This document shows positions 9,155-19,757 of a DNA stretch of 64,000 bases, in pieces. How positions within the stretch are numbered: the first letter of the stretch is position 1; every line of letters starts with the position of its first letter. Source of the DNA: Bog-473 sp963800725 (lineage in GTDB: Bacteria > Actinomycetota > Acidimicrobiia > Acidimicrobiales > RAAP-2). The notes below the pieces were generated by a model. That model was not told where the DNA came from, made no database searches, and worked only from the letters and a program-made list of their open reading frames with translations. Location of the stretch: the NCBI GenBank assembly GCA_963800725.1, contig CAWDCE010000022.1, forward strand, positions 1 to 64,000, written 5' to 3'. The position numbers and the translations under genes are program-made.

Positions 9155-11960
9155 TCACGGCGACCCTGAGGTCGTCGATTCGCGAGCTCGGACTCGGCGC
9201 CGGGACCGCACGGCGACGACGATGGCGACCACGACCAAGAAAATGGTGGCCCCGCCACTGAGCAGCGCCGCCACGGAGAAATGCGCCGGGCGATACCGAA
9301 AAGTCACCATGACATCGCCGGCGGGCAGTCGGACCTGCTGGACCAATCCGTAGGCGGACAGCGGCACGGCGTGCTCGGGCCCTCCATTGAGCGACACACT
9401 TCCGTTCCAGCCGTTGTCCCAGGCCACGTTGCGCACGAGGTCGACCGGGTGCTGCGACTTGACCCGAATCTTCTCGAGGTTGGCCGTGTTGGACAAGACA
9501 GTGATGTTCGGCGCCGGGTGTGACCCCCGCCCAACGGCATGCAGCATCACCGGGGGTTGGTCGCGGACGAAGAGCGGGTGGCCCTCGACCGACCCCACCT
9601 GGTGCCACTCGCTCGGTTGCAACGCCGCCGAGAGCGCCCCGTCGAGCTCGTAGGGACGCCCATCGACGGTGATGGTCGCCTGGTGGGCAGGAATCCGTCC
9701 CGACACCACCTCGACGGCGAGTCCGTTGGCCGGCCCCTCCCCTGGCCCCAGTGCTCCCGACACGCTCGTCGCTCCGGGGGCGGTCGTGACGGGCGGCCCC
9801 CACGTCGTTGTGCCATTGGCATGGAGGAGGCCAAAGCGGACTCTCGACGCCGGGGCACCCTTGGCGAAGAGCAGGGAGGCACGGGTCGGTTGGAGCGACT
9901 CACCGAAGAACCATGTGTGCTTCTGTCCCGCCGACAGCGGTGGTCGGGGCGCCGGATAGAAGGCGTACGCGCTGTCGACGTAGCCGTCCTTCGCACCGTT
10001 GGGCAGGACCGGATCGCTCCCACCCGACTCGGACTCGGTCTGCAGATCGCGCAAGCCCGTCGGAGTGCTCGCGAGTGGCAGCAAGAAATACTCGGGCGAC
10101 GTCAAGATGTCCACCAGATCGAGGTCGTCCAGTTTCCCCGAGGCCAGGGATTCCAGGTCGAGGTCACCAACGGTGTGGGTGTTGGTCACGTCGTTGTAGG
10201 TCTGATTGACAATCGAGGAGTAGCCGGCCGCCGAGGGCAGCCCGGCCAAAATGTTGTCGTCGGGCAGGCCGGTGCTCCCAAGGGGAAGGTCGGAGTAACC
10301 CTGGGGGTCATAGACCACGAAGCGTCCCCCCGGGGCCAAATGGGCCGCGACATAGTTCTCGACCGTAGTGGTCCCCGCCACCACATCGTTGGGGGCCGGC
10401 GTGGCCAGTTGGCTCGTCCCGACCACGAAACCGAGGTCCGCAACAACGAAGACCGTCATCAACGGAATCCACCATCGCACGGCGAGCACCGGGCGCAGCC
10501 ACACCACGGCGGCGGCGGCGGCGCAGACGCCGAGCGCAATGATGGCGGCTTCACGAACGGTGTGGACCGTCGACGACGACGGCCCCGCGCCGGTGAAGTA
10601 GCTAATGAGCCAGTTCGGATCGACGAAGGCCAGCACCAACGTCGCCAGCACCACGGCGAAGGGCACGACGGCCGCGATTCGGTCGACCCAGAGCCAACGA
10701 TCGGCGCCGTCGGCACGCCCGGCGGTGTCGACCCACAACGCCGTCGTTGGTTCGTGCTCATCGTGTGGTCCCCTCGGTGCGCCATCGGTCGCCAACGCAC
10801 GATCGCGATCGATCCAACCGGCGAACAAGACTGACAAGACCACCGACACCACGATCATGTTGCGGCTCTGCAAGCGTTGGTGACCGTAGAGCGGTAGCGC
10901 ATTGAAGAGGTGCTCGAGCGGCGTGTTGGCCCCGAGCGCGAGCAGCAGGCCCACTGCCCCGAGCAGGTACCAGGTCAACCGGTCGCGTGAACTGAGCCGC
11001 GAGGGCCAAGCGCGGGATCCACATGACCAGCATCGCGATGATCGGCAGGATGCCCAGATAGATCCCGACCTCGGGCAAGTTGTACGACGAGAAGAATGTC
11101 GATTCGCCAAGATGCCCGTAGCCGCCGTAGAGGTAGGGCATCAACGACGTCATGAGGTCCCTCGGTGGATAACTCCCCGTCGCGGCGAAATCGCTCCCAA
11201 AACCCGACCGCTGCGAGTTGGCGATGGCGTCGAGCCCGGGCAGCCATTGAATCGCCGCCAGCGAGAGGGCCAGTGCCGCGCCCGCGGCACCTCGGCTCAC
11301 CACGCGCCACCAGTGCGCTCGGTTGAAACCGGCGCTGAATGCGGCGAAGAGGACCACCAGCCAGGCCTCGTCGAGCATGGCTTCTGGAGCCCCGCCCAAG
11401 ATGACCAACGCGAACCCGACACCGAGCATGATGGCCCACCGCCACTTGGCGTCTCGAATAGTGTGGCGCACCGCCAGCAACATCCAGGGAATCGCCACGA
11501 ATCCTTCGGTCATGTCGAGGTGGTTGACCTGACTCGCCACCGTTCCCGAGAAGGCAAAGGTGATGGCTCCGAGAAGGCACGCCGTCGTCGACAGCGCCGC
11601 ATCGCGCAAGAAGACGTACATCCCGATGCCGATGGCCGAGAAGAGGACGACCTCGGTACCGATCCACGCCGCCCGGTCGGGCAGGATCACGAACAACGCC
11701 GTCAGGGGGTAGAAGGCCCCGGCGTTGAAGCCAGCAAGCAGCGGGGACCCGCTGAAGATGTACTGATCCCACAAAGGCAACTGGCCGTGGCGCTCCATCG
11801 AACCGGTCAGCACGTGCAGCGGGTAGTTCTGCTGCAGGTTGTCGCCGGTCATCAAGAGGTGCCCGCCAATGAGATCGGGCAGGATGAAGCCGGCCGCCGG
11901 AATGGCGATCAGGACGAGGTAGGGCCACAAGGGCCCCACACGTGCCCGGATGCGATTCAC
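9155..11960 (-). CDS. YfhO-family large membrane protein (frameshifted)
   Basis: The intact product would be about 935 residues: a polytopic N-terminal membrane half and a C-terminal extracytoplasmic half closed by a last membrane segment and an Arg-rich tail. The N-terminal half shows the YfhO pattern (GHLLMTGDNLQQNYPL, then FSGSPLLAGFNAGAFYPL). YfhO proteins are thought to act as glycosyltransferase-like enzymes on envelope glycolipids or teichoic acids. The frame breaks near 10985: IPRLALAAQFT in the first frame continues as RDRLTWYLLGAVGLLLALG in the second. I treat it as one gene with a 1-nt indel. GTG 11960 is the start. Confidence 0.75.
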
Positions 11961-12042
11961 CTATGTATGCAACACCAAATGTGAGCGGTCATGGGGCACG
12001 GTCAGGTCACCGGCGCGCCATGGGCTCGTACTGGTGCGTTGC

Positions 12043-13261
12043 TCAGGATTGGCTCGAGCTGGCCTCGTCGTGGGATGACCCCGAACCCGAGGGCCCGCCC
12101 GAACGTGAGATTTCGCTGCTCGTGGTGCGCCACTGGACCTTCGGCGCCAGTGCGGAGAGCTCAATGCGATCCACGTGGGACCGGGCGATCGCCAAGAGGT
12201 CGGCCAGCAGCTCGTCGCCCAAGAGGAACGGCATGAGCCCAAGGTCGAGCAACTTGGTGTCCGCGGCCGCGGTAGTAGTGCTCTTGAAGCTCGACGCGGG
12301 GGTCTTCGAGGTGGACGATCTTCGCCCCACCGGCCACGACCGAAACCTTTTCGGCCAGCTCGCCGACCGAGAAGGACTCGGTGAACTGGTTGAAGACCCG
12401 GAACTCGCCGGCGGCTGCGGGATTGCGAATGGCCAACTCCACGCAGGCCAGCGTGTCACGAATGTCGAGGAAACCCCTCGTCTGACCGCCGGAGCCGTAG
12501 ACGGTGAGCGGCTCGCCGGCGGCCGCTTGGATGACGAAGCGGTTGAGCACTGTGCCGAAGACCGCGTCGTAGTCGAAGCGGGTGGCCAGGTCGGGGTGCA
12601 AGGTGGTCTCAGGAGTGGACTGTCCGTAGACGACACCTTGATTGAGGTCGGTGGCCCGCAAGCCCCAGATCCGACAACAGAACGCAATGTTGTGGCTGTC
12701 GTGCACTTTGGAGAGGTGGTAAAAGCTTCCCGGCTGCTTGGGGAAGGGCAGCACATCGGTGCGGCCACGGTGCGTGATTTCGATGTAGCCCTCTTCGATG
12801 TCGATGTTGGGCGTGCCGTACTCGCCCATCGTGCCCAGCTTGACCAGGTGGATGTTGGGGTCGATGTCGGCAATGGCGTAGAGGAGATTGAGGGTGCCGA
12901 CCACGTTGTTCACTTGGGTGTAGACGGCGTGCTTGCGATCGACCATCGAGTAGGGCGCGCTGCGCTGCTCGGCGAAGTGGACAATGGTGTCGGGACGGAA
13001 CTGACCCACCATCTCGTAGACGAAATCCTCTTCCATCAAGTCGCCGATGAACACCTCGATCTTGTTTCCCGAGACTTCTTCCCAACGCTCGATCCTGCGG
13101 TGCAGCGAGGCGATCGGCACAAGGGAGTCGACCCCCATCTCGAAGTCGTACCCGCGCCGAGCGAAGTTGTCAGCGACGGCCACTTCGTAGCCCGCACGTG
13201 ACAAGTGCAGCGCAGTCGGCCAACCGAGGTATCCGTCGCCACCCAGAACAAGAACTTTCAC
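12043..13261 (-). CDS. sqdB: UDP-sulfoquinovose synthase SqdB/SQD1 (3' frameshift)
   Basis: This NAD-dependent SDR-type enzyme makes UDP-sulfoquinovose from UDP-glucose and sulfite, for the headgroup of sulfolipid SQDG. The sequence follows plant SQD1 closely: GGDGYLGW at the N-terminus, EQRSAPYSM, KLGTMGEYGTPN, SFYHLSKVHDSHN with the Tyr-x3-Lys pair, DLNQGVVYG and FRVFNQFTE. GTG 13261 is chosen because of the upstream GGAAGG and because it begins exactly at the family N-terminus. After QEHYY the frame breaks near 12265; the alternate frame supplies the expected DTKLLDLGL tail and ends at 12043. As sequenced the frame runs only to 12161. Confidence 0.9.
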
Positions 13262-13437
13262 ATCGCACCTTCCAGTTTCGTGTCGGCCACATTTCACCTT
13301 CGTGACGGGGGTATTCTGGTGCCGCAGTCTTAGTTCCACCTGGGAATGCGGTTAAGGAATCGTCTGATGATCAGATCCGCACAGCCATCTGCACGCCTGG
13401 ACAGCCCTTCTGGGCACAGATTTACCAATTTCGCCCG

Positions 13438-15035
13438 ATGATAAATTCAATTACCACACGCCTGGAAAAGCGCTTTTCACGCTCTAGCACCGACGTTGCA
13501 GAACTCCAGGTCGACGCCACGGAACAAGCACCGCTGCGGCTCCGCAGCACCGTCATCCTCGGTCTGATCTCAACCCTGATGATGACCGGAGGGGCGCTCT
13601 ACGGCGGCAGCAGCTTCGAGACGCACCTCCCGGGGGCCTGGTTCTTCGGTATGCCCGGTGGCCCCATTGGCTCCATTGGCTCGTCAAGTACCCACCCGCC
13701 GGCGCTGGCCATCTTCTTGGTCTACGGCGGTCTCATCTTGTTCACCCGGGTCTGGATCGGGCTGTTGCGCCGCCTCCGCCGCCATCACGGGGTTCCCATC
13801 AAAAAGATCATCGTCGTGGTGGCGATCTGGGCCATCCCCCTACTCCTCGCCCCACCCCTCTTCAGCCGCGACGTCTATAGCTACGCCGGCCAAGGCGAGA
13901 TGACCAGCCACCACATCAACCCCTACGACTACGGCACCGGCGTGCTCGGGTCGACTCCCTTTAGTTCCATGCCCGACTCGGTGTGGACCAACACCCCCTC
14001 CCCTTACGGGCCAACCTTCTTGTCGATCGACGGTGTGTTGACCACGGTGTCGGGCCACAAGATCCTGCCCGACATCATGTTGTTGCGGCTCCTCGAGGTG
14101 GCCGGCCTCGCCCTCGTCGTTGCCGCAACGCCGACGCTGGCCCGCTCGCTCGGCCGCGACCCCGCCGAAGCGATCCTCCTCGGTGCGGGAAGCCCGCTGG
14201 TCCTCATCTCGCTGATCGGCGGGGCCCATAACGACGCGCTGATGATCGGGCTTTTGATGGCCGGCCTGGCCGTCGCACAAAGGATCGGCACGGTTCCGGG
14301 CATCATGCTGTGCCGCTCGCGGCCGGAGTGAAGGCGCCGGCCGCGCTGGGCGTCTTGTTCTTGGGATGGGTCTGGGCCGGCCCGGGTGCGTCAATTCTAC
14401 GGCGGGTGGCCACGACGTGCGGAGCGCTCCTGATCGCGGCGTGCACCTTCCTCGGCATCACCCAGCTCGCGGGCCTCGGGTGGGGCTGGATCGGCAATTC
14501 CACGGCCGCGGATCAGTCGTTCACCTTTGTGACCCCGATCGGTGGAGTCGCCCGCGTCGTCTCGGCGTTGGCGCACTTGGCCAACATCGACGTCACCGCG
14601 ATTGGTGTGCGCAATGTCCTTGCGGTCTTCGGGCTCCTCGTCGCGGCCGCCATCGGCACCTGGCTCTTGCTGCGCTCCCCCAAAGACGGGGTGACCCGCA
14701 ATCTCGGCCTCACCTTATTGGTGCTGGCGATATTGAGCCCGATTCTGTGGGCCTGGTACGTGACGTGGGGCGTGTTGGTCCTCGCCCCGGTCGCGACCGG
14801 GCGACTGCGCACCGCCATCATCGCCATCGCCACCATCGAGACCTTCGTGGGACTCGCCTCGGTGCGCGGGATCGTGGACTCGTTCGGACCCAATGGACTC
14901 CTGTCCGACATCGTGCTGATTGCGGCGCTGATCGCCATCAGCCTGGTGCCGCTGCGCAAGGTGCAATTGCGAAGGCGGGACCAACAGGCCGGGCCCACCA
15001 CCACTCCCCCCGCACTCGCCAAGGTTCCCGCCTAG
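13438..15035 (+). CDS. Polyprenol-phosphomannose-dependent alpha-1,6-mannosyltransferase, MptB-like (frameshifted)
   Basis: This membrane GT-C transferase is of the mycobacterial MptA/MptB type, which builds lipomannan cores on the periplasmic side using polyprenyl-phosphomannose. Family motifs are PPLFSRDVYSYAGQGEM, the NPYDYG stretch, TPSPYGPTFLSIDG and GGAHNDALMIGLL. About a dozen membrane segments are expected over about 530 residues. The frame breaks near 14310. The first frame ends in the non-family RSRPE, while the second gives LAAGVKAPAALG, the expected continuation. It is divergent from sqdB with 176 bp between starts. Confidence 0.82.
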
Positions 15036-15132
15036 ACCCTGTCTTTCGCCCGCCCCTCGCGCGAGTGGTCGTCTTCGCCGATGAGCCGCCGACTCCTCGA
15101 TCTTCCCGAGTTCTCGACACCCAGGTGGCCCT

Positions 15133-16188
15133 TCAGTCCCCGAGCGCGGAGGTGGCGGTGAGACCGTGATAGGGCATGCCCTTTTCCTGCCACTCGTCAT
15201 AGAGATCCAAGAACTGCTGCCCGAAGGGATCTTCGCCAACTAGCGGCATGGCGGCACGGCGCACGGTCCAATCGAAGGGAGCGAGCGCCGACGCCGTGGC
15301 CATGTGGCGCCGGGCGCCCGGCTCGTCGCCCCGCCGCAGTGCGTCGGCCCCGAGGCGAAAATGCAACCGGGCCAGTACCTCGTCCTCGGTGAGATCGGCC
15401 ACAGCCTCTCGCGCGTCTTCGGTGGCGATCGGCAGTTCGCCGTCAACCACCCACGACCGCAGAGCCTGGCGGTGCGGTGCAGAGGTCACACCGGTGAAGT
15501 CGCTGAAGATGTCGGAGCCAAAGGCAATCCCATTGGGCCGGACGATCTCGTCCTCCTCGTCGATCCACACCACCGTCGGGACATTCGAGATGGCGTAGAG
15601 CTCGGTCAGGACGTGGTCAGCGTCATAGAGCACGGGAAAGTTGATCCCTTCGGTGAAGGGGACAATGTCTGCTGGCGAGTTGTCGATGGCAACACCGATC
15701 ACACTGAAATTCTGGTCCGACAGCTCGTCGTGCAACGCCTGCCAGCCCGGGAGGTCATAGCGGCAACCGCACCAGCTGGCGAACGTGACCAAGAGCCTCT
15801 TTTGGCCGTGCCATTCAGAGAGGGAGTGCACCGTGTCCTCGAGGTCGGGAAGTCGGAAGTCAGGGGCATGGAGGTCGTCGAGCGCCTGGCGGCGGGCGGT
15901 CGGATCGAGGGCGAGCGCGATCACCGGATCGGTGCCTTCGACATCGAGCACGCTGGCCCGCCCCAAGAGTTGCGCCACGCCCCCGAGGTCGATCGTGTCA
16001 TCGAGCACGAGCTCGCCACGACGCCCCGGGGCCAGCGGTACACACACGTCACCACGACAGAGCCCCTCTGGGCGTAGGGTCCACCCGATCAGATCGGGCA
16101 GCGTGGCGGAGCTGACCCAGACCCGACCGTCACGCACGACGCCCTCGATCTCATGGGCCTCTTCGGCCAGTACTCGCACGTGTCCCAC
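15133..16188 (-). CDS. Redoxin/thioredoxin-fold protein with CxC motif and extra C-terminal domain
   Basis: The 351-residue product has a TlpA/AhpC-like thioredoxin fold at about residues 107-230. It includes the active-site stretch FASWCGCRYDLPGW, where the usual CxxC is CGC, and the cis-Pro region NVPTVVWIDEE. Residues 1-105 form a separate domain with LCRGDVCVPL. About 110 residues after the fold contain a helical segment like a tetratricopeptide repeat (LHFRLGADALRRGDEPGARRHMATASAL). No signal peptide is visible, so it is probably cytoplasmic. GTG 16188 follows GGAGGAAG. Function unknown beyond thiol redox. Confidence 0.72.
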   Translation of the reverse strand: MGHVRVLAEEAHEIEGVVRDGRVWVSSATLPDLIGWTLRPEGLCRGDVCVPLAPGRRGELVLDDTIDLGGVAQLLGRASVLDVEGTDPVIALALDPTARRQALDDLHAPDFRLPDLEDTVHSLSEWHGQKRLLVTFASWCGCRYDLPGWQALHDELSDQNFSVIGVAIDNSPADIVPFTEGINFPVLYDADHVLTELYAISNVPTVVWIDEEDEIVRPNGIAFGSDIFSDFTGVTSAPHRQALRSWVVDGELPIATEDAREAVADLTEDEVLARLHFRLGADALRRGDEPGARRHMATASALAPFDWTVRRAAMPLVGEDPFGQQFLDLYDEWQEKGMPYHGLTATSALGD

Positions 16189-16357
16189 TTCTTCCTCCCA
16201 CCTGCTCTTTGCTCGATGCGCTTTTTGCCAAAGGCCCGCTGGGCCGGTAGCGCGAGCGCCCGGTTCCGTCGTTCCTCACCTTACGAGCAGATGGCCCGAT
16301 GACGCTGCACCGCACCCGGTTGAGCGGCGCGGGCCACTGCGTCGACGCAGAGGCGAG

Positions 16358-16795
16358 TCAGTCGGCCAGATCGGCGAGGCCGAGGACGCGATCTGGACGG
16401 AGCCGGACCAGCAACTCCCCGGGCACCCCGTTTCGCTCCCCGTACTCGGTGGCCCGGTCATTTCCCATGTAGCGGCCCCCGATGCGAGTGGCCCACGCCA
16501 GCACCGCGGCCAGATCACGGCTGACCTCGGCGGTGCCTTCGATCGTGACGAAACTAAAGGGCGGGCGGTCGTCGTCGATGCACACCACACAGCGTGGGTC
16601 CCGCAACAGATTGCGACCCTTGACCGTGTCCTCCCCGGTGTTGAACACCACGGCGCCGTCATCGTCGATATCGAACCACACCGGCGCCACATGGGGCCTG
16701 CCATCGGCACGGACGGTGGCCAGCTTGGCGGTCCGCGGTGGCATTTCGGTCAAGAAGGCCCGCACCTCGACGTCGCTCATGGCGTGGGAAGCCAT
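16358..16795 (-). CDS. PPOX-class F420/FMN-dependent oxidoreductase
   Basis: This split-barrel flavin/F420-binding protein (145 residues) is of the Rv1155/TIGR03618 type. It has ATVRADGRPHVAPVWFDIDDDGAVVFNT near the start, KGRNLLRDPRCVVCIDDDR in the middle and a strand FSFVTIEGTAEV. Actinobacterial members mostly reduce substrates with F420H2. ATG 16795 starts 2 nt after the stop of the SnoaL-like gene, making it the last gene of a minus-strand operon. Confidence 0.78.
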   Translation of the reverse strand: MASHAMSDVEVRAFLTEMPPRTAKLATVRADGRPHVAPVWFDIDDDGAVVFNTGEDTVKGRNLLRDPRCVVCIDDDRPPFSFVTIEGTAEVSRDLAAVLAWATRIGGRYMGNDRATEYGERNGVPGELLVRLRPDRVLGLADLAD

Positions 16796-16797
16796 GG

Positions 16798-17262
16798 CTA
16801 GTAGGGGGTCCCACCATTTGCGGCGAAGGCCTCCAACCACCCCATCACTGCCGGTGCGAAGTTGGCCGGGTTGTAGGCATCTTCTTCGTAGGAGAACTTC
16901 ATATCGCCGGCGTAATGCAAGACAGTCAAGTTGTGGGCCTGATGCACCGAACCATCACCGGGGTCGCGGAATCGGTTCTCGATCCGGCAGATCCACCAGC
17001 CCTTCTCCTCATCGCACGAACACCACGCGTGCGGAAAGGAGGTCATTGCCTTGTTGGGCCACTCGGCCATGGTGGCGGAGATCCACTGGTAGATCTCCTC
17101 TCGCCCATGCATCTCGCCGAACATGTGCTCGAGGTAGTACGCGTCCTCGGTGAAGAGATCGGCCCAGTCACGCCACTCCCCTGACTCGGCACACCGGTTG
17201 GCCACCTCCCCGAAGTTGTCGTGGGCCCGCTGCAGCTCTTCTCGGCTCCACTGCCCTTTCAT
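16798..17262 (-). CDS. SnoaL/NTF2-like protein
   Basis: The 154-residue protein fits the NTF2/SnoaL alpha+beta barrel: an N-terminal helix, WADLFTEDAYYLEHMFGEMHGREEIYQWI, then beta strands with SWCS-type variation, and a final helix. Members are isomerases, hydratases or cyclases, or non-catalytic; no active-site assignment is possible here. ATG 17262 overlaps the TGA of the upstream EthD-like gene in an ATGA arrangement. Confidence 0.72.
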   Translation of the reverse strand: MKGQWSREELQRAHDNFGEVANRCAESGEWRDWADLFTEDAYYLEHMFGEMHGREEIYQWISATMAEWPNKAMTSFPHAWCSCDEEKGWWICRIENRFRDPGDGSVHQAHNLTVLHYAGDMKFSYEEDAYNPANFAPAVMGWLEAFAANGGTPY

Positions 17263-17981
17263 GACTTGAGAATCCATTCGCTCATAGTGACACTTCGCAT
17301 GGTGTCGAGGTCGATGAACGCGGTGATCTCCTCGATCATCTGGGTGACATGGGCGTTCATCACGTCGGGGTCGCCATCCGCACAATAAAAGAGCATGGGG
17401 TCAGTGACGTGCTCGAGCGACGGCCACGCTTCCTCGACGATGCCGGCCCACGGGGGCGCATCTTGGGTGATCCCCCGGTAGACGGCATTTCGCACATAAC
17501 GGCTGCGAGGCTGGATCTGTGCGGTCACGGGCGAGATCCGGTTGTGCCAACGGTGGACCCATTCCTCGTAGGTGAGGTCGTGGCGCTGGCGAAGGAGCGC
17601 GACGGTGAGCACGCCCGGTGAGCGAGTCCCGTCCTCCCAGTCACGGGCGGCTGACCACTTATTGTCCCCGTAGTCGCTGTAAAGCGACTCGACCACCTGA
17701 TAACCCACCAGCGTCGTCGCGACGCTTGCCAACACGTCATGAAATGGCTGGGCGTAATCAACCGCGTCGATCCAAAGCGACACCACGGCGTGCAGCGGTG
17801 TCTCCCCTTTTGGGGTCGGTACCGGGGCCGCGATGTCGCAATGGGTGTCACGCAGGTCCATGCTCAGTCGATGCGGTTCGAGCGCGAGCAGGGCAGGGGC
17901 CACCGAGCCGAGCATGATGTCGGCGACGGCGTCGCGGCTGGCCGTTGGTTCCAGCCAGACCAGATAGATCAGCTTTTCCAC
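17259..17981 (-). CDS. EthD-like dimeric alpha-beta barrel protein
   Basis: The 240-residue protein looks like two ferredoxin-like alpha-beta halves. The first begins KLIYLVWLEP, and the second has LTYEEWVHRWHNRISP followed by YVRNAVYRGIT, as in EthD-domain proteins from actinobacterial catabolic clusters. GTG 17981 is chosen for the GGGGGA just upstream and because the fold begins there. Its role is unknown; relatives sit beside P450 and dehydrogenase genes, as this one does. Confidence 0.55.
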   Translation of the reverse strand: MEKLIYLVWLEPTASRDAVADIMLGSVAPALLALEPHRLSMDLRDTHCDIAAPVPTPKGETPLHAVVSLWIDAVDYAQPFHDVLASVATTLVGYQVVESLYSDYGDNKWSAARDWEDGTRSPGVLTVALLRQRHDLTYEEWVHRWHNRISPVTAQIQPRSRYVRNAVYRGITQDAPPWAGIVEEAWPSLEHVTDPMLFYCADGDPDVMNAHVTQMIEEITAFIDLDTMRSVTMSEWILKS

Positions 17982-18012
17982 GTCGTCCCCCGATCGATCA
18001 ATGTTGGGTGAG

Positions 18013-18801
18013 TCACCAGGTGAGCCCGAGGGCCGAGCGCATCGTCGCCTCGAATTCCTTGTCACCGAGCGTCCGACGCAGCTCGAGCACCATGGTTGCG
18101 TCATCGCCCACCTCGATGCGCACAGGTGATTCAGGGTCCGCCAGTGCGTCGGCGATGGCCCGGCCGACCAGCTCTGGACCGGGCCGTCCCTTGGGCCCGT
18201 GCAACTTGGCGTCGGTCCCTTCGAGTTGGGCTCGCAGGGCGGCGTAGACCTCGGGCCCGAGATGTTCGCCCGTGCGTTTCATCCCCGGTGCGATATAGCC
18301 GGGCTCGATGATCACCACCCTGATCCCAAAATGGCCCAGCTCGAAGTGCAGCGACTCGCTCATGGCCTCAAGCGCATGCTTGCTCGCCGCATAGACCCCT
18401 TCGAGGGGCGTGCCGATCTTGCCTTGGACCGAACTCACGTTGACGAGCACGCCGCTGCCGCGCTCACGCCAGCGCGGCACCACGGCTTGGGCCAGCCGCA
18501 ACGGGCCGAGCGTATTCACATCCAAAACGGCGCGGAAATCCTCGATCGGATAGTCCTCGAGCGGACCCGCCCCGGTCACGCCTGCGTTGTTGACCACCGC
18601 GTCGAGATCACCGGCCGCCGCGATCGCCGCACGCACCGATGCCTCGTCGCGCACGTCGAGGGCCAGGATCTGGTCGACGTTGAGTTCATCGAGTGCACTT
18701 ACGTCACGCGCCGTTGCGACCACTTGGTGTCCGCGTTCGGTCAGCACCTCGGCGGTGGCCCGTCCAATGGCCCTGGCGGCGCCAGTGATCAGAACACGCA
18801 C
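18013..18801 (-). CDS. SDR-family oxidoreductase
   Basis: This classical short-chain dehydrogenase has 262 residues. It shows the cofactor motif TGAARAIG (about 6-13), NNAG (about 91), catalytic Ser in NVSSVQG and Tyr-x3-Lys in VYAASKHAL. The substrate is unknown; it may oxidise or reduce a hydroxyl made by the neighbouring P450. It lies 31 nt upstream of the EthD-like gene on the same strand. Confidence 0.9.
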   Translation of the reverse strand: MRVLITGAARAIGRATAEVLTERGHQVVATARDVSALDELNVDQILALDVRDEASVRAAIAAAGDLDAVVNNAGVTGAGPLEDYPIEDFRAVLDVNTLGPLRLAQAVVPRWRERGSGVLVNVSSVQGKIGTPLEGVYAASKHALEAMSESLHFELGHFGIRVVIIEPGYIAPGMKRTGEHLGPEVYAALRAQLEGTDAKLHGPKGRPGPELVGRAIADALADPESPVRIEVGDDATMVLELRRTLGDKEFEATMRSALGLTW

Positions 18802-18807
18802 GCCGTC

Positions 18808-19692
18808 TCAGCTCGTTTGCGTCGGCGTGGCGCCAACCAGCTCTTCGCTGACGTCCCACAAGCGCCTGGCCGCTTCGGCGTCGAGCGCCTGGGGGCGTGG
18901 GCGCCGGGCTTTGCACTTGACGAAGTACCGACCGCTCACGCCTTCGACTTCGGGCGATGAGGCCAGATAGACCGACGTGCGGGCGCCCTTTTGCGCCGAG
19001 AGGAAGAAGGGCTTGGCGATCTTGATCCCAAAGGCCAAGAAACCCTTCGTGTCGCCGTCGGCGCCGTAGCCGGTCGCCACCGTGCCCGGATGCAACGAGT
19101 TTGCGGTCACCCCCGTTCCGCTCAATCGACGTGCCAACTCATTGGTAAAGAGGATGTTGGCCAGCTTTGACTGCCCATATACCCGCATGGAGCGGTAGCC
19201 GTTCTTCGATTGCAGGTCATCGAAGGGCATGCCGTGTCGGGCCGCCGAGTGTGCGGTCGAGGCCACATTGACGATGCGCGAGGGAGCAGAAGCGACCAAG
19301 CGGTCCAACAGCAACGTGCTCAAGAGGAACGGTCCGAGATGATTAGTGGCGAACGTCGATTCGTAGCCGTCGACGGATTCGGAGCGCTCGGTCAGCACCA
19401 GGCCGGCGTTGTTCACCAAGACGTGCAGTTCAGGACAGCGGTCGAGGATTTCTGCGGCACCCGCGCGCACCGATGCCAGGTCCGCCAGGTCGAAGATGAC
19501 CAGTTCGACCGAACCGACTGCGCCGATGCGCTGCGCGATTTGGGCAACCGCCGCTTCCCCGCGGCTCGCGTTGCGGGCGGTGATCAAAACTCGCGCCCCC
19601 ATCTGCCCGAGGGCGACCGCGGTCTCAAGCCCGATGCCCGAATTGCCACCGGTCACCACGACCGTCTTGCCAACCATGTCCGTAACCGCCAC
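18808..19692 (-). CDS. SDR-family oxidoreductase, retinol dehydrogenase-like
   Basis: This SDR of about 294 residues belongs to the retinol dehydrogenase/WWOX-like branch: TGGNSGIGLE cofactor motif, VLVNNAG, catalytic Tyr-x3-Lys in RVYGQSKLANILF, and the branch-typical HPGTV. GTG 19692 is preferred because GAGAGGAGCG precedes it and the cofactor motif begins about 14 residues later. Only 6 bp separate it from the next SDR, so they are one transcript. Confidence 0.88.
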   Translation of the reverse strand: MAVTDMVGKTVVVTGGNSGIGLETAVALGQMGARVLITARNASRGEAAVAQIAQRIGAVGSVELVIFDLADLASVRAGAAEILDRCPELHVLVNNAGLVLTERSESVDGYESTFATNHLGPFLLSTLLLDRLVASAPSRIVNVASTAHSAARHGMPFDDLQSKNGYRSMRVYGQSKLANILFTNELARRLSGTGVTANSLHPGTVATGYGADGDTKGFLAFGIKIAKPFFLSAQKGARTSVYLASSPEVEGVSGRYFVKCKARRPRPQALDAEAARRLWDVSEELVGATPTQTS

Positions 19693-19757
19693 GCACCCGC
19701 TCCTCTCGCAACCCGCGGTGGGGCTCAGCCTTCCACAAGGGACCGCGTTGGCACGAT

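Noticed and set aside
9539..10834. 431-codon plus-strand frame opposite the YfhO-like gene
   Set aside because: Translation is Arg/Gly/Gln-rich without structure; the minus strand shows membrane segments and a known family.
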